Source: Planctomycetota bacterium (GTDB taxonomy: Bacteria; Planctomycetota; MHYJ01; JACQXL01; JAVHLO01). From it: a DNA stretch of 31,529 bases. This document shows positions 15,692 through 25,084 of the stretch, piece after piece. Below the pieces are notes generated by a model. That model was not told where the DNA came from. It was given only the letters and a program-made list of their open reading frames with translations, and did not search any database. A program made the position numbers and the translations under genes. The DNA lies in assembly GCA_031082105.1 (NCBI GenBank), contig JAVHLO010000002.1, forward strand, positions 1-31,529, written 5' to 3'. Positions within the stretch are counted from its first letter, which is position 1, and the number at the start of each line of letters is the position of its first letter.

Positions 15692-17929
15692 ATGGAATTT
15701 CTGAATCCATCGCTTCTCGTCTGGTCCGGGCTGGTGGGGATACCGGTGGTCATCCACCTCCTCTTCCGGCCGAGGCCGAAGGTGCAGCCGTTCCCGCCCG
15801 TGATGCTCCTGCAGACCGTCAAGCGGCGGAGCCAGGCGATCCTGAAAATAAAACACGTCCTGCTCCTGATCGCGCGGATGGCGGTCTTGCTGCTGATCGT
15901 CCTTGCCATCGCGCGGCCGCGGTTCAAGAGTACGTTGACCGTGACGGGCGGCCGGGAGACCGGGGCCGTCGCGATCGTCATCGACGACTCCTACCGGATG
16001 CAGTACTCCGAGCAGGGGGCGACCCGGTTCGACAGGGCGAAAGCGCTGGCCTGCGCCACGCTCGATACTCTCGAGGCCGGCACGCAGGTGACGGTTGTCT
16101 TTGCCTCCCAGGAGCCGATGGAGTTCGCGATCGACGTGAACGGCATCAAGCGTTTCGTGCAGTCCACGTCGTGCACGAACCTCGGCGTGACCAGTATCGA
16201 AGCCGTGGCGAAGGCCGTACTGAAGCTCGACGAGCTGAAAGGCGTGCCACGCGAGCTGTACGTCTTCACGGACATGACGCGCGCGGCCTGGACGACGGCC
16301 GGTTCGGCTTCGTCTCCGGGCGAGGGCGGGGCGACGGCGGCAAACCCCGGCGCAACGCTGCCCGCGTCGGCGCGCGGGACGACGGTCTACATTGTGGACG
16401 TCGGCACGGGCGGAAACGGCAATATCGCCGTGGATTCGCTGGCGATATCGCCTTCCGTGCTGAGGCAGAACCAGCCGGTCCGGATCTCGGGCACGGTGAC
16501 GGGCGGCGACTCCGGCGGCGCCCGGGTCGTGGAACTCTTCGTGGAAGGCGAGAAGCGCGACGAACAGACCCTTGCGCTCGGCATCGGCGAGCGGCAGTCT
16601 TATTCCTTCTCCTTCACGCCGACCGGCGAGCCGTTGAAGACGGGCTATGCGAGACTCGCCGGCCAGGACGCCCTGGCGCTCGACGACACGCGCTTCTTCA
16701 CGCTGAACCTCGAGCGGCCGCCGGGGATCCTGCTGGTCAACGGCGCGCCGTCGGGCGATCCCGACCATGACGAGCTCCGCTACCTTGCGACGGCGCTCGC
16801 GCCCGAGACGCTGGGTCGGAAACAGGTCGTCGCGGTCGAGTCGATTACGCCGCAGCAGCTACTGGGCCAGTCGCTGCAGGACTACAAGGCGGTCATCCTC
16901 GCGAACGTCCATGGCCTGTCCGGCCACGCCTGGGGCAAGCTGTACCGGTTCGTCACGAGCGGCGGCGGGCTGATCATCTTCGGGGGCGACAAGGTGGGCG
17001 GCACGGCCTACGAGGCTGCGTCCGGCGCGGACCTGCTCCTGCCCGCGCCGCTCGGCAAGGTCGTTTCGGCGCCGTCCGGGGCGCACATGTCGCCCGCCCA
17101 GCAGGCGCACCCGATCGTCAAGGCGTTTCAAGGCGGGATGAACGGCGACCTGTCGCAGGCGACCTTTTCGAGGTTCCATGAGCTCGTCCTGGCGAAGCCG
17201 GGCGGGCCGCCGGGCCTGCCCGAAAAAAAAGACGGCCAGCCTGAGGACGAGCCGGTCACGGAGAACGAGGCCGCCGGGGCCGCGGCGGACGCCTGCAGCG
17301 CGGGACCAAATTCGATTGTCATCATGGCGTTCGACGGAAGACAGCCCGCGCTCGTGCAGCGGAACGTCGGCGCCGGGCGGGTGCTCTTCTTCGCGTCGAC
17401 TTGCGACGCGGACTGGTCGGATTTCCCCAGGTTCCCGGCGTACGTCCCGTTCGTGCACGAGATGGTGAAGTGCGTGTGCAATTTCACCGCGCTCCGCCAC
17501 TCGTACGCGGTGGGCGAGAGCGTGAGGGTCGACGTCGAGCCGGGCGCGGTCGACGCGCGGCTCGCGGTCTTCGGCCCGACGGGCGAGCCGCTGGCCTCGC
17601 CCGCGGTCGACCCCGCGATGAGGTCGGCGTTCGTCAAAGACACGTTCGCCCCGGGCAACTACGAGGCGCGGTACACCGCCGAGGCCCGCCAGAAACGGGT
17701 GGGGTGGTCGGTCAATATCGAGTGCTCCGAAAGCGGCACGGCGAACGCGTCGCCAGCCTTCGTGGAAAAGCAACTGCCGCAGATGACGGTGTTGCTTGCG
17801 CGGGACAAGGCGGAGCTCGAGGAGCACGTGCGGACGGTCCATCTCGGCAAGGAATACGCGATGTACGCGCTCGCCGCGCTCGTCGCGCTTATGCTCTTCG
17901 AGCTCGTGTTTGCGAACAGGGTGTTCTAA
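15692..17929 (+). CDS. BatA-domain membrane protein with degenerate vWA and GATase-like regions
   Basis: A 745-residue inner-membrane protein that opens the cluster. The N-terminal BatA-type hairpin (FLNPSLLVWSGLVGIPVVIH) is followed by a second membrane helix at about 55-75. A vWA domain starts near residue 92 with AIVIDDSYRM (98-102): the metal-site DxSxS reads DDSYR, so the last Ser is lost and metal binding may fail. Residues about 345-560 contain ILLVNGAPSG, GGLIIFGGD and a later MAFDGRQPALVQRNVGAGRVLFFAST, typical of the GATase-like fold in these proteins. A C-terminal helix ends the protein (about 722-740). In relatives such proteins sit with MoxR ATPases and DUF58 proteins and may act in envelope-linked complex assembly. 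The next gene is about 125 bp downstream, with a repeat starting at this stop codon. Confidence 0.88.
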   Translation: MEFLNPSLLVWSGLVGIPVVIHLLFRPRPKVQPFPPVMLLQTVKRRSQAILKIKHVLLLIARMAVLLLIVLAIARPRFKSTLTVTGGRETGAVAIVIDDSYRMQYSEQGATRFDRAKALACATLDTLEAGTQVTVVFASQEPMEFAIDVNGIKRFVQSTSCTNLGVTSIEAVAKAVLKLDELKGVPRELYVFTDMTRAAWTTAGSASSPGEGGATAANPGATLPASARGTTVYIVDVGTGGNGNIAVDSLAISPSVLRQNQPVRISGTVTGGDSGGARVVELFVEGEKRDEQTLALGIGERQSYSFSFTPTGEPLKTGYARLAGQDALALDDTRFFTLNLERPPGILLVNGAPSGDPDHDELRYLATALAPETLGRKQVVAVESITPQQLLGQSLQDYKAVILANVHGLSGHAWGKLYRFVTSGGGLIIFGGDKVGGTAYEAASGADLLLPAPLGKVVSAPSGAHMSPAQQAHPIVKAFQGGMNGDLSQATFSRFHELVLAKPGGPPGLPEKKDGQPEDEPVTENEAAGAAADACSAGPNSIVIMAFDGRQPALVQRNVGAGRVLFFASTCDADWSDFPRFPAYVPFVHEMVKCVCNFTALRHSYAVGESVRVDVEPGAVDARLAVFGPTGEPLASPAVDPAMRSAFVKDTFAPGNYEARYTAEARQKRVGWSVNIECSESGTANASPAFVEKQLPQMTVLLARDKAELEEHVRTVHLGKEYAMYALAALVALMLFELVFANRVF

Positions 17930-18034
17930 TTGCGGATTTTGGATTTCGGACTGCGGATTTTGCGACGGCACTTGGAAGACAATGGAAACCGGCAGTGTGT
18001 TCGATCCTCAATCCGCAATCCAAAATCCGAAATT
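17928..18034. repeat. Inverted-repeat element starting in the BatA stop codon
   Basis: The arm at 17928-17953 (AATTGCGGATTTTGGATT..) is inverted at 18009-18034 with about 23 of 26 matches. Its first bases overlap the TAA stop. The same GGATTTTGGATT vocabulary appears at 23083-23187. Confidence 0.7.
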
Positions 18035-18053
18035 CTATCGGGAGCGTGGTTGC

Positions 18054-19364
18054 GTGGAAAACAGGAAACAGAAGAATGCGGATACGCAACGGAAAACGAC
18101 CGGCGCCTTGCTCGTCGTCATGGCGCTGGCGCTCGCCCTGATCGCTTTCTTCGCCGGCCGGGCGCTGGTGAAGTCGCCGGGGAGCGCAGGCCCTTCGCAA
18201 ACGAAAGGCGCTGCCGTGCCGCCGAACGCCGGGACCGCAGCCGGCCCCGGTGAAAAGGAAATCTCCAGTGCGCCGGAGTGCCAGATCAAAGAAGGGGTCT
18301 TGCCCGGCGGGAGAAAGGTCACGCTCGTCATGCGGAATGCGTCCGGAAGAGGCCGGTCCGCCGATCCGTCCGCCCCGCCGTACCCGTTCGCCATCCCGGA
18401 CGCCCAGCAGAAAACGTGGCGAATGTTGAAGACCTCGATAATGACGCTCGACTTCATGGATGTCGACTTCATGGAGATAGCGGCCTGGCTGACAAAGGAG
18501 ACCGGCATAATCATCCAGGTTGACCCGGCGATCGCGGACCGAATTTCGGGACGAAAAACAACCATGCGGATTCAGGGGATGTGCCTCCAGAGCTGCCTGC
18601 GCCTTATCCTGATGATGTTCGAACTGCAGATAGTAGTGTCGGAGGATGGCCGCATCGTCCTTGTCGAGAACGCACCGGAGGACTCGGCCAATTTCCGGGT
18701 GCAGCAGGAGCTGTGGAATCTTGTCCAGGCGCCCGAACCCGGCGACGGTGAGCCGGAACGCGGGGAGGTCGATCTCGCCAAAATCGAGATCGTCTGGCCC
18801 GGGGAAGGACGGAGTACCGGCCCGGGCGAAAAGATTCCGCTGTCTGATGGTATCGTGGCACTGCGGGAGATAACCGGCCTGAATATCATGTTCAACCTGC
18901 GCTGGATCTCGGAGGAGACGCTCGAGAAGTCGCAGGTCGAGCTTCCTCCGGACCACACTTCGGCCCTCGCGGCCATATCGTCCATGGCGGAAGCGGCAGG
19001 TCTGGACTACGTTTGCGATCGCGACGTCGTGATGATAACCGGCAAGGAAGAGGCTGCGAAAGAAAGAAAGAGAATTGAGGAACGAAGAAAGGCGGACGAA
19101 GAGCGCCGCGCGAAGGTAAACGCGATCCTCGGCAAGGTGATCTCGATCGGGTTCGAAAGCGCGCCGATGTGCGAGGTTGCGCCGAAGCTCGAGTCCGTGG
19201 TCGGTCTGCCCGTCATAACGGACGAGGAGACCTGGTTCTCCGACATGCGCGTGACCATCGAGCCCGGCAGCCATACCGTGAAAGAGGCGCTGGAAGAGAT
19301 CGGCTCGAAGGCCAATGTGAGATGGTTCGTCGAGCCGGCCGCGATCTACCTTGTGGATAGGTAG
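18054..19364 (+). CDS. Membrane-anchored protein with three STN/N0-like domains (paralog 1)
   Basis: A 436-residue protein with one N-terminal membrane helix (about 17-37) and the rest outside. I read three copies of a small alpha/beta unit resembling the STN/N0 domain of secretins and TonB receptors: around MTLDFMDVDFMEIAAWL..VSEDGRIVLVE, around ALREITGLNIMF..DRDVVMITG, and around FESAPMCEVAPKLE..FVEPAAIYLV. Each ends in a strand like a terminal read-out of the unit. A conserved leader LPGGRKVTLVMRNASGR precedes them. The KERKRIEERRKADEERR stretch between units 2 and 3 is a charged helix. No barrel or secretin gate follows, so it is not a pore itself. The start is GTG 18054, with GGGAG 9 nt before it. 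It is a tandem paralog of the next gene. The STN reading is from pattern, not a search. Confidence 0.75.
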   Translation: MENRKQKNADTQRKTTGALLVVMALALALIAFFAGRALVKSPGSAGPSQTKGAAVPPNAGTAAGPGEKEISSAPECQIKEGVLPGGRKVTLVMRNASGRGRSADPSAPPYPFAIPDAQQKTWRMLKTSIMTLDFMDVDFMEIAAWLTKETGIIIQVDPAIADRISGRKTTMRIQGMCLQSCLRLILMMFELQIVVSEDGRIVLVENAPEDSANFRVQQELWNLVQAPEPGDGEPERGEVDLAKIEIVWPGEGRSTGPGEKIPLSDGIVALREITGLNIMFNLRWISEETLEKSQVELPPDHTSALAAISSMAEAAGLDYVCDRDVVMITGKEEAAKERKRIEERRKADEERRAKVNAILGKVISIGFESAPMCEVAPKLESVVGLPVITDEETWFSDMRVTIEPGSHTVKEALEEIGSKANVRWFVEPAAIYLVDR

Positions 19365-19462
19365 ACCCGGCTCGAATCGGCGACGGCGGAATCGGTTCGG
19401 CAGCGCCGCAGAGCGCTCGACCGCGTCGGTCCTGTTCGTGTCTGTTTCGGGGAATGCGCAGA

Positions 19463-20782
19463 ATGAGACGTGAGAGAGCGTGCAATTCCAGGACAGCGCC
19501 GGGGGCAAGCCGGCCGTGGGTTCCGGTGGTGGTGATCGCCGTTGTCCTGATCGCGGTCTTCATCGGCCGGGAGATCCTGAAGTCGAACGGCGAAACCGGG
19601 CCGCAGCCCGCGAAAGGTACGACGCCGGCCGCGTCTGAAGGCGGTTCCGTCGCCGTCAAACCCGTCGTCAAGGAGGATCCCGCTCCCGAGCCGGACGAAC
19701 TCGTAACCGAGGGTTGCCTGCCCGGCGGCAGGAAGGTCACGCTCGTCATGCGGAACGCGTCCGGGCGACGGCGGTCTACGGATCCGTCCGCCAGGCCTTA
19801 CCCGTTCGCCATCCCCGAGGCACAGCGGAAGACGTGGCAGACCCTGAAGACGACCATGATGACGTTGGGCTTCAACGACGTCAATTTCACGGAGCTCATT
19901 GCGTGGTTGACGAAAGAGACCGGCATTGTCATCCAGATGGATCCTGCGATCGCTGAAAAATATGCCAACAGGATCCTTGCCGTCGACTTCTTCGGCACGG
20001 AACTCGGCTTATGCCTGGAGTACCTCTCGGAGTTCCTGGGCCTGCAGATGACCGTGTCCGAGGACGGCCGCATAGTGATCACCGAAAGCGCACAAGAGAT
20101 ATCCGCCAATTTCCGGTTGCAGCAGGAACTCTGGACGCTTGCGCAACAGGGCCAGCAGCAGGTCGTCGACTGGAATGACCCCGACAACAGGTTCGCCGAC
20201 CTCGAGGTGGACTGGAGCGGGCAGGGGCGGAACGCCGGCCCGGGCGACAAGGTCTCGCTCACAGATGCGGTCGAGGTGCTGAAGGAGATAACGGGTCTGA
20301 ACGTCTGGGTCGATCAGGGCACGATCCCACAGGAGATGATCGACGGGGCACAGGTCCAGCTTCCGCCCAAACACACATCGGCTACCGCCGCCGCATCGTC
20401 GATGGCACGGGCGGCCGGGCTGGAATGTGTCTTCCGGAAAGGGTTCATAACGTTTACGACAAGAGAAAAAGCCGCAAAGGACAAGGAGGAACTGGAAAGG
20501 CTGATACGGGAATCCGAAGAACGTCGCGTGAAGATCGAAGCCATTCTCTCCAAGGTGGTCTCAATTGAGTTCAAAGGCGCGCCGATGTGGGAGGTCATCC
20601 CGCAGCTCGAATCGGCGGTCGGCATGCCCGTCATCGCGGACGAAGACACCTGGTTCTCCAACAGACTTGTCACCATCGAGCAGGGCAACCATGCGGTGAG
20701 GGCGCTGCTGGAAGAGATTGGCTCGAAGGCCGACGTGAAATGGTTCGTCGAGCCGGCCGCGATATACCTTGTCGGAGAATAG
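19463..20782 (+). CDS. Membrane-anchored protein with three STN/N0-like domains (paralog 2)
   Basis: A 439-residue tandem paralog of the preceding gene with the same order: short basic leader, one membrane helix (VVVIAVVLIAVFI), the shared LPGGRKVTLVMRNASGR block, then three STN/N0-like units ending in the same FVEPAAIYLV. The shared WLTKETGI and DPAIA words in unit 1 and the EEIGSKA words in unit 3 are near identical, so the duplication is fairly recent or under constraint. The middle regions differ more: this copy has a Gln-rich turn (QQGQQQVVDW). ATG 19463 is preferred because GGGGA (19449-19453) sits 9 nt before it; ATG 19454 would be too close. A role in recognising partner peptides at the envelope is inferred only from the fold and cluster. 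Confidence 0.75.
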   Translation: MRRERACNSRTAPGASRPWVPVVVIAVVLIAVFIGREILKSNGETGPQPAKGTTPAASEGGSVAVKPVVKEDPAPEPDELVTEGCLPGGRKVTLVMRNASGRRRSTDPSARPYPFAIPEAQRKTWQTLKTTMMTLGFNDVNFTELIAWLTKETGIVIQMDPAIAEKYANRILAVDFFGTELGLCLEYLSEFLGLQMTVSEDGRIVITESAQEISANFRLQQELWTLAQQGQQQVVDWNDPDNRFADLEVDWSGQGRNAGPGDKVSLTDAVEVLKEITGLNVWVDQGTIPQEMIDGAQVQLPPKHTSATAAASSMARAAGLECVFRKGFITFTTREKAAKDKEELERLIRESEERRVKIEAILSKVVSIEFKGAPMWEVIPQLESAVGMPVIADEDTWFSNRLVTIEQGNHAVRALLEEIGSKADVKWFVEPAAIYLVGE

Positions 20783-20799
20783 GGGCGTGGCTTGCTGCA

Positions 20800-20934
20800 A
20801 ACTTGACGCGGTTCATCATTTACAGCGGTTTGTAGTAAGGCACGAAGCCGCAGCGGAGTGCCGTCGATTCCGGATGGAAGACGCCACTCCGGCTGCGGCC
20901 TGCGTGGCCTACTACGAACTTGACGCGGTTCATC
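20800..20934. repeat. Palindromic element flanked by an 18-bp direct repeat
   Basis: The direct repeats AACTTGACGCGGTTCATC at 20800-20817 and 20917-20934 are identical. Between them lies an imperfect palindrome with arms 20832-20865 and 20880-20915, starting GTAGTA and ending TACTAC. A partial second copy is at 25873-25940. The right direct repeat ends 1 nt before the vWA gene's ATG. Confidence 0.8.
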
Positions 20935-20935
20935 C

Positions 20936-23084
20936 ATGACTTTCGAAAACCTGCGCTACTGGCCACTGATCGTCGGCGGCTGCTCGATTGCGGCGCTGTT
21001 GATGGTGCTGGCATATCTGCGTTCGAGCCGGCCGATCAACTCGCCCACGCGGTTCCTGCTCGCCGCGCTGCGCGTATTGATGGTGGGCGTGATTCTCTTC
21101 TGTCTTCTCCAACCGGTGGTAACAGAGACGGTCACGTTCACGGAGCGATCGCCGTTTTTCGTGCTTGTCGACCTCTCGACGAGCATGGAGATCAAGGACT
21201 GCGGGTCGGGCCGAAGCCGCGGCGACGTCACGGTCTCCGTGCTCGATTCCGTGGCGGGTCAACTGGCCGACATGCGGACACAGCACGACCTCCACGTGGT
21301 CGGGTTCGGGAAGGAACAGGTGAGCATCGCCGATCCCGGCGACCTCCCGCCGGCGGACATGACCGCGACGGCGATCGGCGATGCGCTGGAATCGCTGCTC
21401 CGCAGGGCCAAGGGGCGCGCGCACGGCGGCGTGCTCGTCCTCTCCGACGGGACGAACAACCACGGAAGGACGCCGACCCCGTACGGGCAGTACTTCAAGG
21501 AGGCGGGCCTGCCGATCTTCCCGGTGCTCCTGGGCGACAGCACGCCGACCGGGCGGGTGAGGGACATCAAGGTCTTCTCGCTCAATTGCCCCAATTCGGC
21601 GCTCGTCGGCACATCCGTGTCCGTGCTTGCCGAAGTCTCTTTTCTGGGCTTCAAGGGCAAGAGCTTCCCGGTCCGGCTGAAGCTGGGCGAGGAGACCGCG
21701 CAGGTCAGGACCGTCGACGTGACCCACGACCAGCAGGCGGTGAAGCTCGCGTTCCTCCTGCCCGTCGAGAAGGAGGGACAGCACCAGGTCTCTGTGGAGA
21801 TCGAGCGCCAGGAGGACGAGCTCGATTCGAAGAACAACAGACTGACCACGATACTGAACGTCGGCAAGGAGACTATAAACGTCTGCTACCTGGAAGGAAG
21901 GCTTCGTTGGGAAAGGAAGTTTCTCCTGCGCATCCTCTCCGAGATGGAAGGCCTGAACGTGGACGCCAGGATGCTCCCTGCGGAGCCGTTGGAGCGCGAG
22001 CGGTTTCTTGCGGGACTTGACTTTTCCGGGTACAAAGCGATAATACTGGGCGACATCTCCGCGGGCACGCTTGGCGTCCCCGCGTGCCAGCGGATCTACG
22101 ATGCGGTCGCCCAGTCCGGGTGCGGCATCGCGATTCTTGGCGGGCCGAACAGTTTCGGGCCCGGCGGGTATCCGGACTCACCGCTGTACGCGCTGTGCCC
22201 CGTGAGGATGGCGACAAGCGACGCCTACGAAAGGAGATCGGTCCGCGTCGGCCTTACCCGGGTCGGCCAGACGCATTTTGTCACGGCCCTCAAGGAGGAT
22301 AGCTCTGATCGACGGGGTCGTCGGCTGCGCCGGGCTGAAGTCTGCGGCCTTCGTCCTTGCCCAGGCGGACGACCAATCGCCCCTGATCGCGGTGCACGAG
22401 ATCGGGAAGGGTCGGGCCGTCGCGGTCCTCTCGGACGGATTCTGGAAATGGTGCCTGGCGGCGGACGAGAATTCGCGTTTCGTCATCGGCAAGATGTGGA
22501 GGCAATCGCTCCTCTGGCTTGCGCGCCGGGACTTGAAGGGCGAGCGGCGTTTCTGGTTGACGCTCGACAGGTTCCTGTTCTTCCCCGGCGAGCGCGTCGA
22601 CGTGCGTGCGCAGGCCGAGAACGAGGACGGCACGCCGGTCACCGACGCGAACGTCGAGTTCGTCTTGAAATCGCCCGCCGGCGAGGAGGTAAAGACGAAG
22701 GCGAGTTTTTTCAACGGGTATTACCAGGCGAGCTTTTTTCCGACCGAGGGCGGCGAGTTCGCGCTCGAGGGTTCGGCCGCCCAGGGCGAAACGCCCGTCG
22801 GCAAAGATGCGGCCAGAATCTTCGTGAACATGCCCGACCCGGAGAAGGATTCGCCGATGGCTGACCACGCCCTCCTGGGGTTCCTCGCGGTGCAGTCGGG
22901 CGGGCGGATGCTGAAACCGGAAGAGACGGGGCGGTTTCTCGAAGACTGGAAGGCGGGCGACCACCTGGCGGTCGTCGAGAAGACGACCAAACGGAGCCTC
23001 TGGGATCAGCCGTACATTATCATCGCGTTCGCAGCGCTTGTCGCGGTCGAATGGGCGATACGAAGATGGTCCAGACTCATATGA
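20936..23084 (+). CDS. vWA-domain membrane protein, frame broken near 22291-22320
   Basis: Read across the break, this is about 715 residues. Part one (frame of 20936) has two membrane helices (about 8-28 and 40-62), a vWA domain with intact metal-site Asp79-Ser81-Ser83 (VDLSTS) and LVLSDGTNN, then GIAILGGPNSFGPGGY, a GATase-like loop. Around residue 455 the sense shifts to the +1 frame: part two starts near LIDGVVGCAGLKSA, with SDGFWKW, a beta-sandwich segment (PGERVDVRAQAENEDG) and a C-terminal helix (IIIAFAALVAVEW), ending at 23084. The first frame continues open to 22864 but turns into Arg-rich nonsense. An indel, sequencing error or recoding would explain this. No Shine-Dalgarno precedes ATG 20936. 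It is a paralog of the BatA-type protein in layout and sits in the same cluster. Confidence 0.85.
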
Positions 23085-23187
23085 ATTTTGGATTTTAGAT
23101 TTTAGATTTCGGATTTTGGATTGGCGCCGTCAATCAGTAGCCGGAACCTCTAGTCTACAATCTAAATTCTATAATCTAAAATCTCTG
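23083..23187. repeat. AT-rich inverted-repeat element starting in the vWA stop codon
   Basis: GATTTTAGATTT-type words (23085-23125) are answered by inverted AATCTAAA words at 23152-23187. It overlaps the TGA of the preceding gene and ends 13 nt before the next ATG, which makes it very AT-rich against its surroundings. Confidence 0.65.
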
Positions 23188-23200
23188 TGGGGGGTCTCAA

Positions 23201-25075
23201 ATGGCTGTCAATGTCGACAAGACGATCGGCGGACTGCTCAGACGGCTCCGGCGTCGGATCAGGGGGGTCGACTTCGCCGCGCTGGCCTTTGCGTACATCG
23301 GGTTCGCGCTGCTCTTCTTCCTCGTGGTCGCGACGGCGGACCGCTGGCTCATCCTTGACAGGAAGGTTCGGATCGGGCTGCTGGGCACATTCGGTTTCAT
23401 CTCGCTGTGCCTGTCGCCCGTGATCCTCATCGTGCTGTTCAGGAGGATCAACGCACTCTACCTTGCGCGTCATATCGAGAAGGGCAACCCGGGACTCGAA
23501 GACGGCCTGCTGACCTACGTGCAGGTGGTCAGGGGAGAGGCGACCTTCGGCGAGGAGCTAAGCAGGACGATCATGGACCGCGTGCGGTCCGAGATCGCGA
23601 GCGGGCGCGTATCGTTGAAACCCGCCACACCGGTCCGCCTGCTCAAGGTTGCCGCGTATTTCTTCGTCACGGCATTCGTCCTGTTCGGCGCGACGGCGGT
23701 CGCGGCGGGCGACCCGTTCTTCGTGTGTCTCCGAAGGGTGCTGTTCCCGCGTGCCAACATCCTGCCCCCGACCCTCACGCAGATCGTGGAGGTGTTGCCC
23801 GGCGATACGACTACCATCCCGTCCGTGCCGGTCGAGATCGCCGCAGTCATTCGCGGCAAGGATGTCTCCTCGGTTCGGCTCTACTACTCTCATGACGAAA
23901 AGACGTGGCTCTACGTGAACATGGACCGGCCGGCCGCGTCCGGTGCGGGCGTGACGACGTCGCAGGAAGCCTGGGGCGGCGGCGACGACCGCTGGGCAGC
24001 GCGGCTTCCGTTGATCGAGAAGAGCGCAGGCTATTTTGTGGCTGCGGGCGATACCCGCTCCGACCAGTATCGAGTTGAAGTGATCCCCCCGCCGGCCGTA
24101 CTTGCCAGGAAGGCGCACCTGGTCCCTCCGAAATACTCCGGCTTCGGCGGCAAAGAGACCAGCGGCGGCAATGTGGATGCGCTCTGCGGAACCGAGGTCG
24201 TCGTCACCGCGTCCGCGAACAGGCCGATGCGGAAGTGCTCCATGGTGCGCGGCGGCGAACCGCCCATGCCGCTGAAGATGAACCCGCAGAACGAGACGAG
24301 CGTGACCTTCACGGTCGACCAGACCGAGTCGTACCGCTTCCTCTGCGAGGACGAATACGGATTCAAGAACGAGAACCCCTGCCAGTATGATGTCCTCGCC
24401 AGGTCCGATGCCGCGCCGGAAGTGGGCATCATGTCGCCGGGCAGCGTCGAGGTGAGGCAGAACGAACCGTTCACCCTTCTGGTCACGGCGAGCGACGATT
24501 GCGGACTCAAGGACCTCTCGCTTGTCTTCAGGATCAAGGACCGCGCGGGCAACAGGTGGAACCTGCCTTTCAAGAGCGTCAAGCCCGCGCCGACGAGGTC
24601 GACAACGGTCGAACGCGAGGTCTACCCGGCCGAGCTCGGGCTGCGCGCCGGCGACACCATGCTATACTTCGTGGAGGCCCGTGACACCTGCGAGCCTGCG
24701 TCCAATCTGGGGACAAGCGAGCTCTGCATATTGAAAGTGCTGCCCCCGCTCCAGTCTTCCGCCGTCCAGCCTGGCGGACCCGGGGACGACCCCGCGAACC
24801 GCGACGGAACAGGGCAAGGCATGCCGTTGTCGTCGCTCGCGTCGCTCAAGGAGATGCTGGACGCGCTGCGGACCGGCTCGCCCGGTCTGTTCGCGCCGCA
24901 GGCGGACGGGGTGCCCCCGTCGCCGCTCACGCCCTGGGAGTTGGAGCGGCTCGAGCGTCTGCAGGAGGAGCTCGCCGACGAGGAGGGCAGCGACGAAGAA
25001 GGCGATGACGAAGGCGACTATGACGATCTGCTGGCGGACGAGGACGAGGAGGAGTGCGAATGCGGCGGCGCCTGA
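23201..25075 (+). CDS. DUF4175-like membrane protein with acidic tail
   Basis: A 624-residue protein. Three membrane helices are visible at about 25-46, 58-81 and 147-168; the segment between the second and third is amphipathic (RRINALYLARHIEKGNPGLEDGLL). The large external part has Ig-like beta-rich pieces (PEVGIMSPGSVEVRQNEPFTLLV, SDDCGLKDLSLVFRIKD), typical of the DUF4175 group found with BatA/vWA genes. A Pro/Gly linker follows, then a strongly acidic tail (EEGSDEEGDDEGDYDD) ending in CECGG. GGGGGG precedes the ATG (about 8 nt). The next gene starts 9 nt after the stop. The DUF4175 label is from resemblance and context. The protein probably belongs to the same envelope complex as its neighbours. 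Confidence 0.8.
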   Translation: MAVNVDKTIGGLLRRLRRRIRGVDFAALAFAYIGFALLFFLVVATADRWLILDRKVRIGLLGTFGFISLCLSPVILIVLFRRINALYLARHIEKGNPGLEDGLLTYVQVVRGEATFGEELSRTIMDRVRSEIASGRVSLKPATPVRLLKVAAYFFVTAFVLFGATAVAAGDPFFVCLRRVLFPRANILPPTLTQIVEVLPGDTTTIPSVPVEIAAVIRGKDVSSVRLYYSHDEKTWLYVNMDRPAASGAGVTTSQEAWGGGDDRWAARLPLIEKSAGYFVAAGDTRSDQYRVEVIPPPAVLARKAHLVPPKYSGFGGKETSGGNVDALCGTEVVVTASANRPMRKCSMVRGGEPPMPLKMNPQNETSVTFTVDQTESYRFLCEDEYGFKNENPCQYDVLARSDAAPEVGIMSPGSVEVRQNEPFTLLVTASDDCGLKDLSLVFRIKDRAGNRWNLPFKSVKPAPTRSTTVEREVYPAELGLRAGDTMLYFVEARDTCEPASNLGTSELCILKVLPPLQSSAVQPGGPGDDPANRDGTGQGMPLSSLASLKEMLDALRTGSPGLFAPQADGVPPSPLTPWELERLERLQEELADEEGSDEEGDDEGDYDDLLADEDEEECECGGA

Positions 25076-25084
25076 GAGAGCCAG

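Noticed and set aside
17796..18053. Longer N-terminus of the first STN-like protein
   Set aside because: Overlaps the end of the BatA-type gene and a repeat; GTG 18054 has a good ribosome site and precedes the membrane helix.
17889..19508. 539-codon minus-strand open frame
   Set aside because: Antisense shadow of the first STN-like protein, with biased Arg/His composition and no motif.
22278..23084. Separate 268-residue gene
   Set aside because: Its sequence continues the vWA protein directly after the frame break; better read as the second half of one gene.
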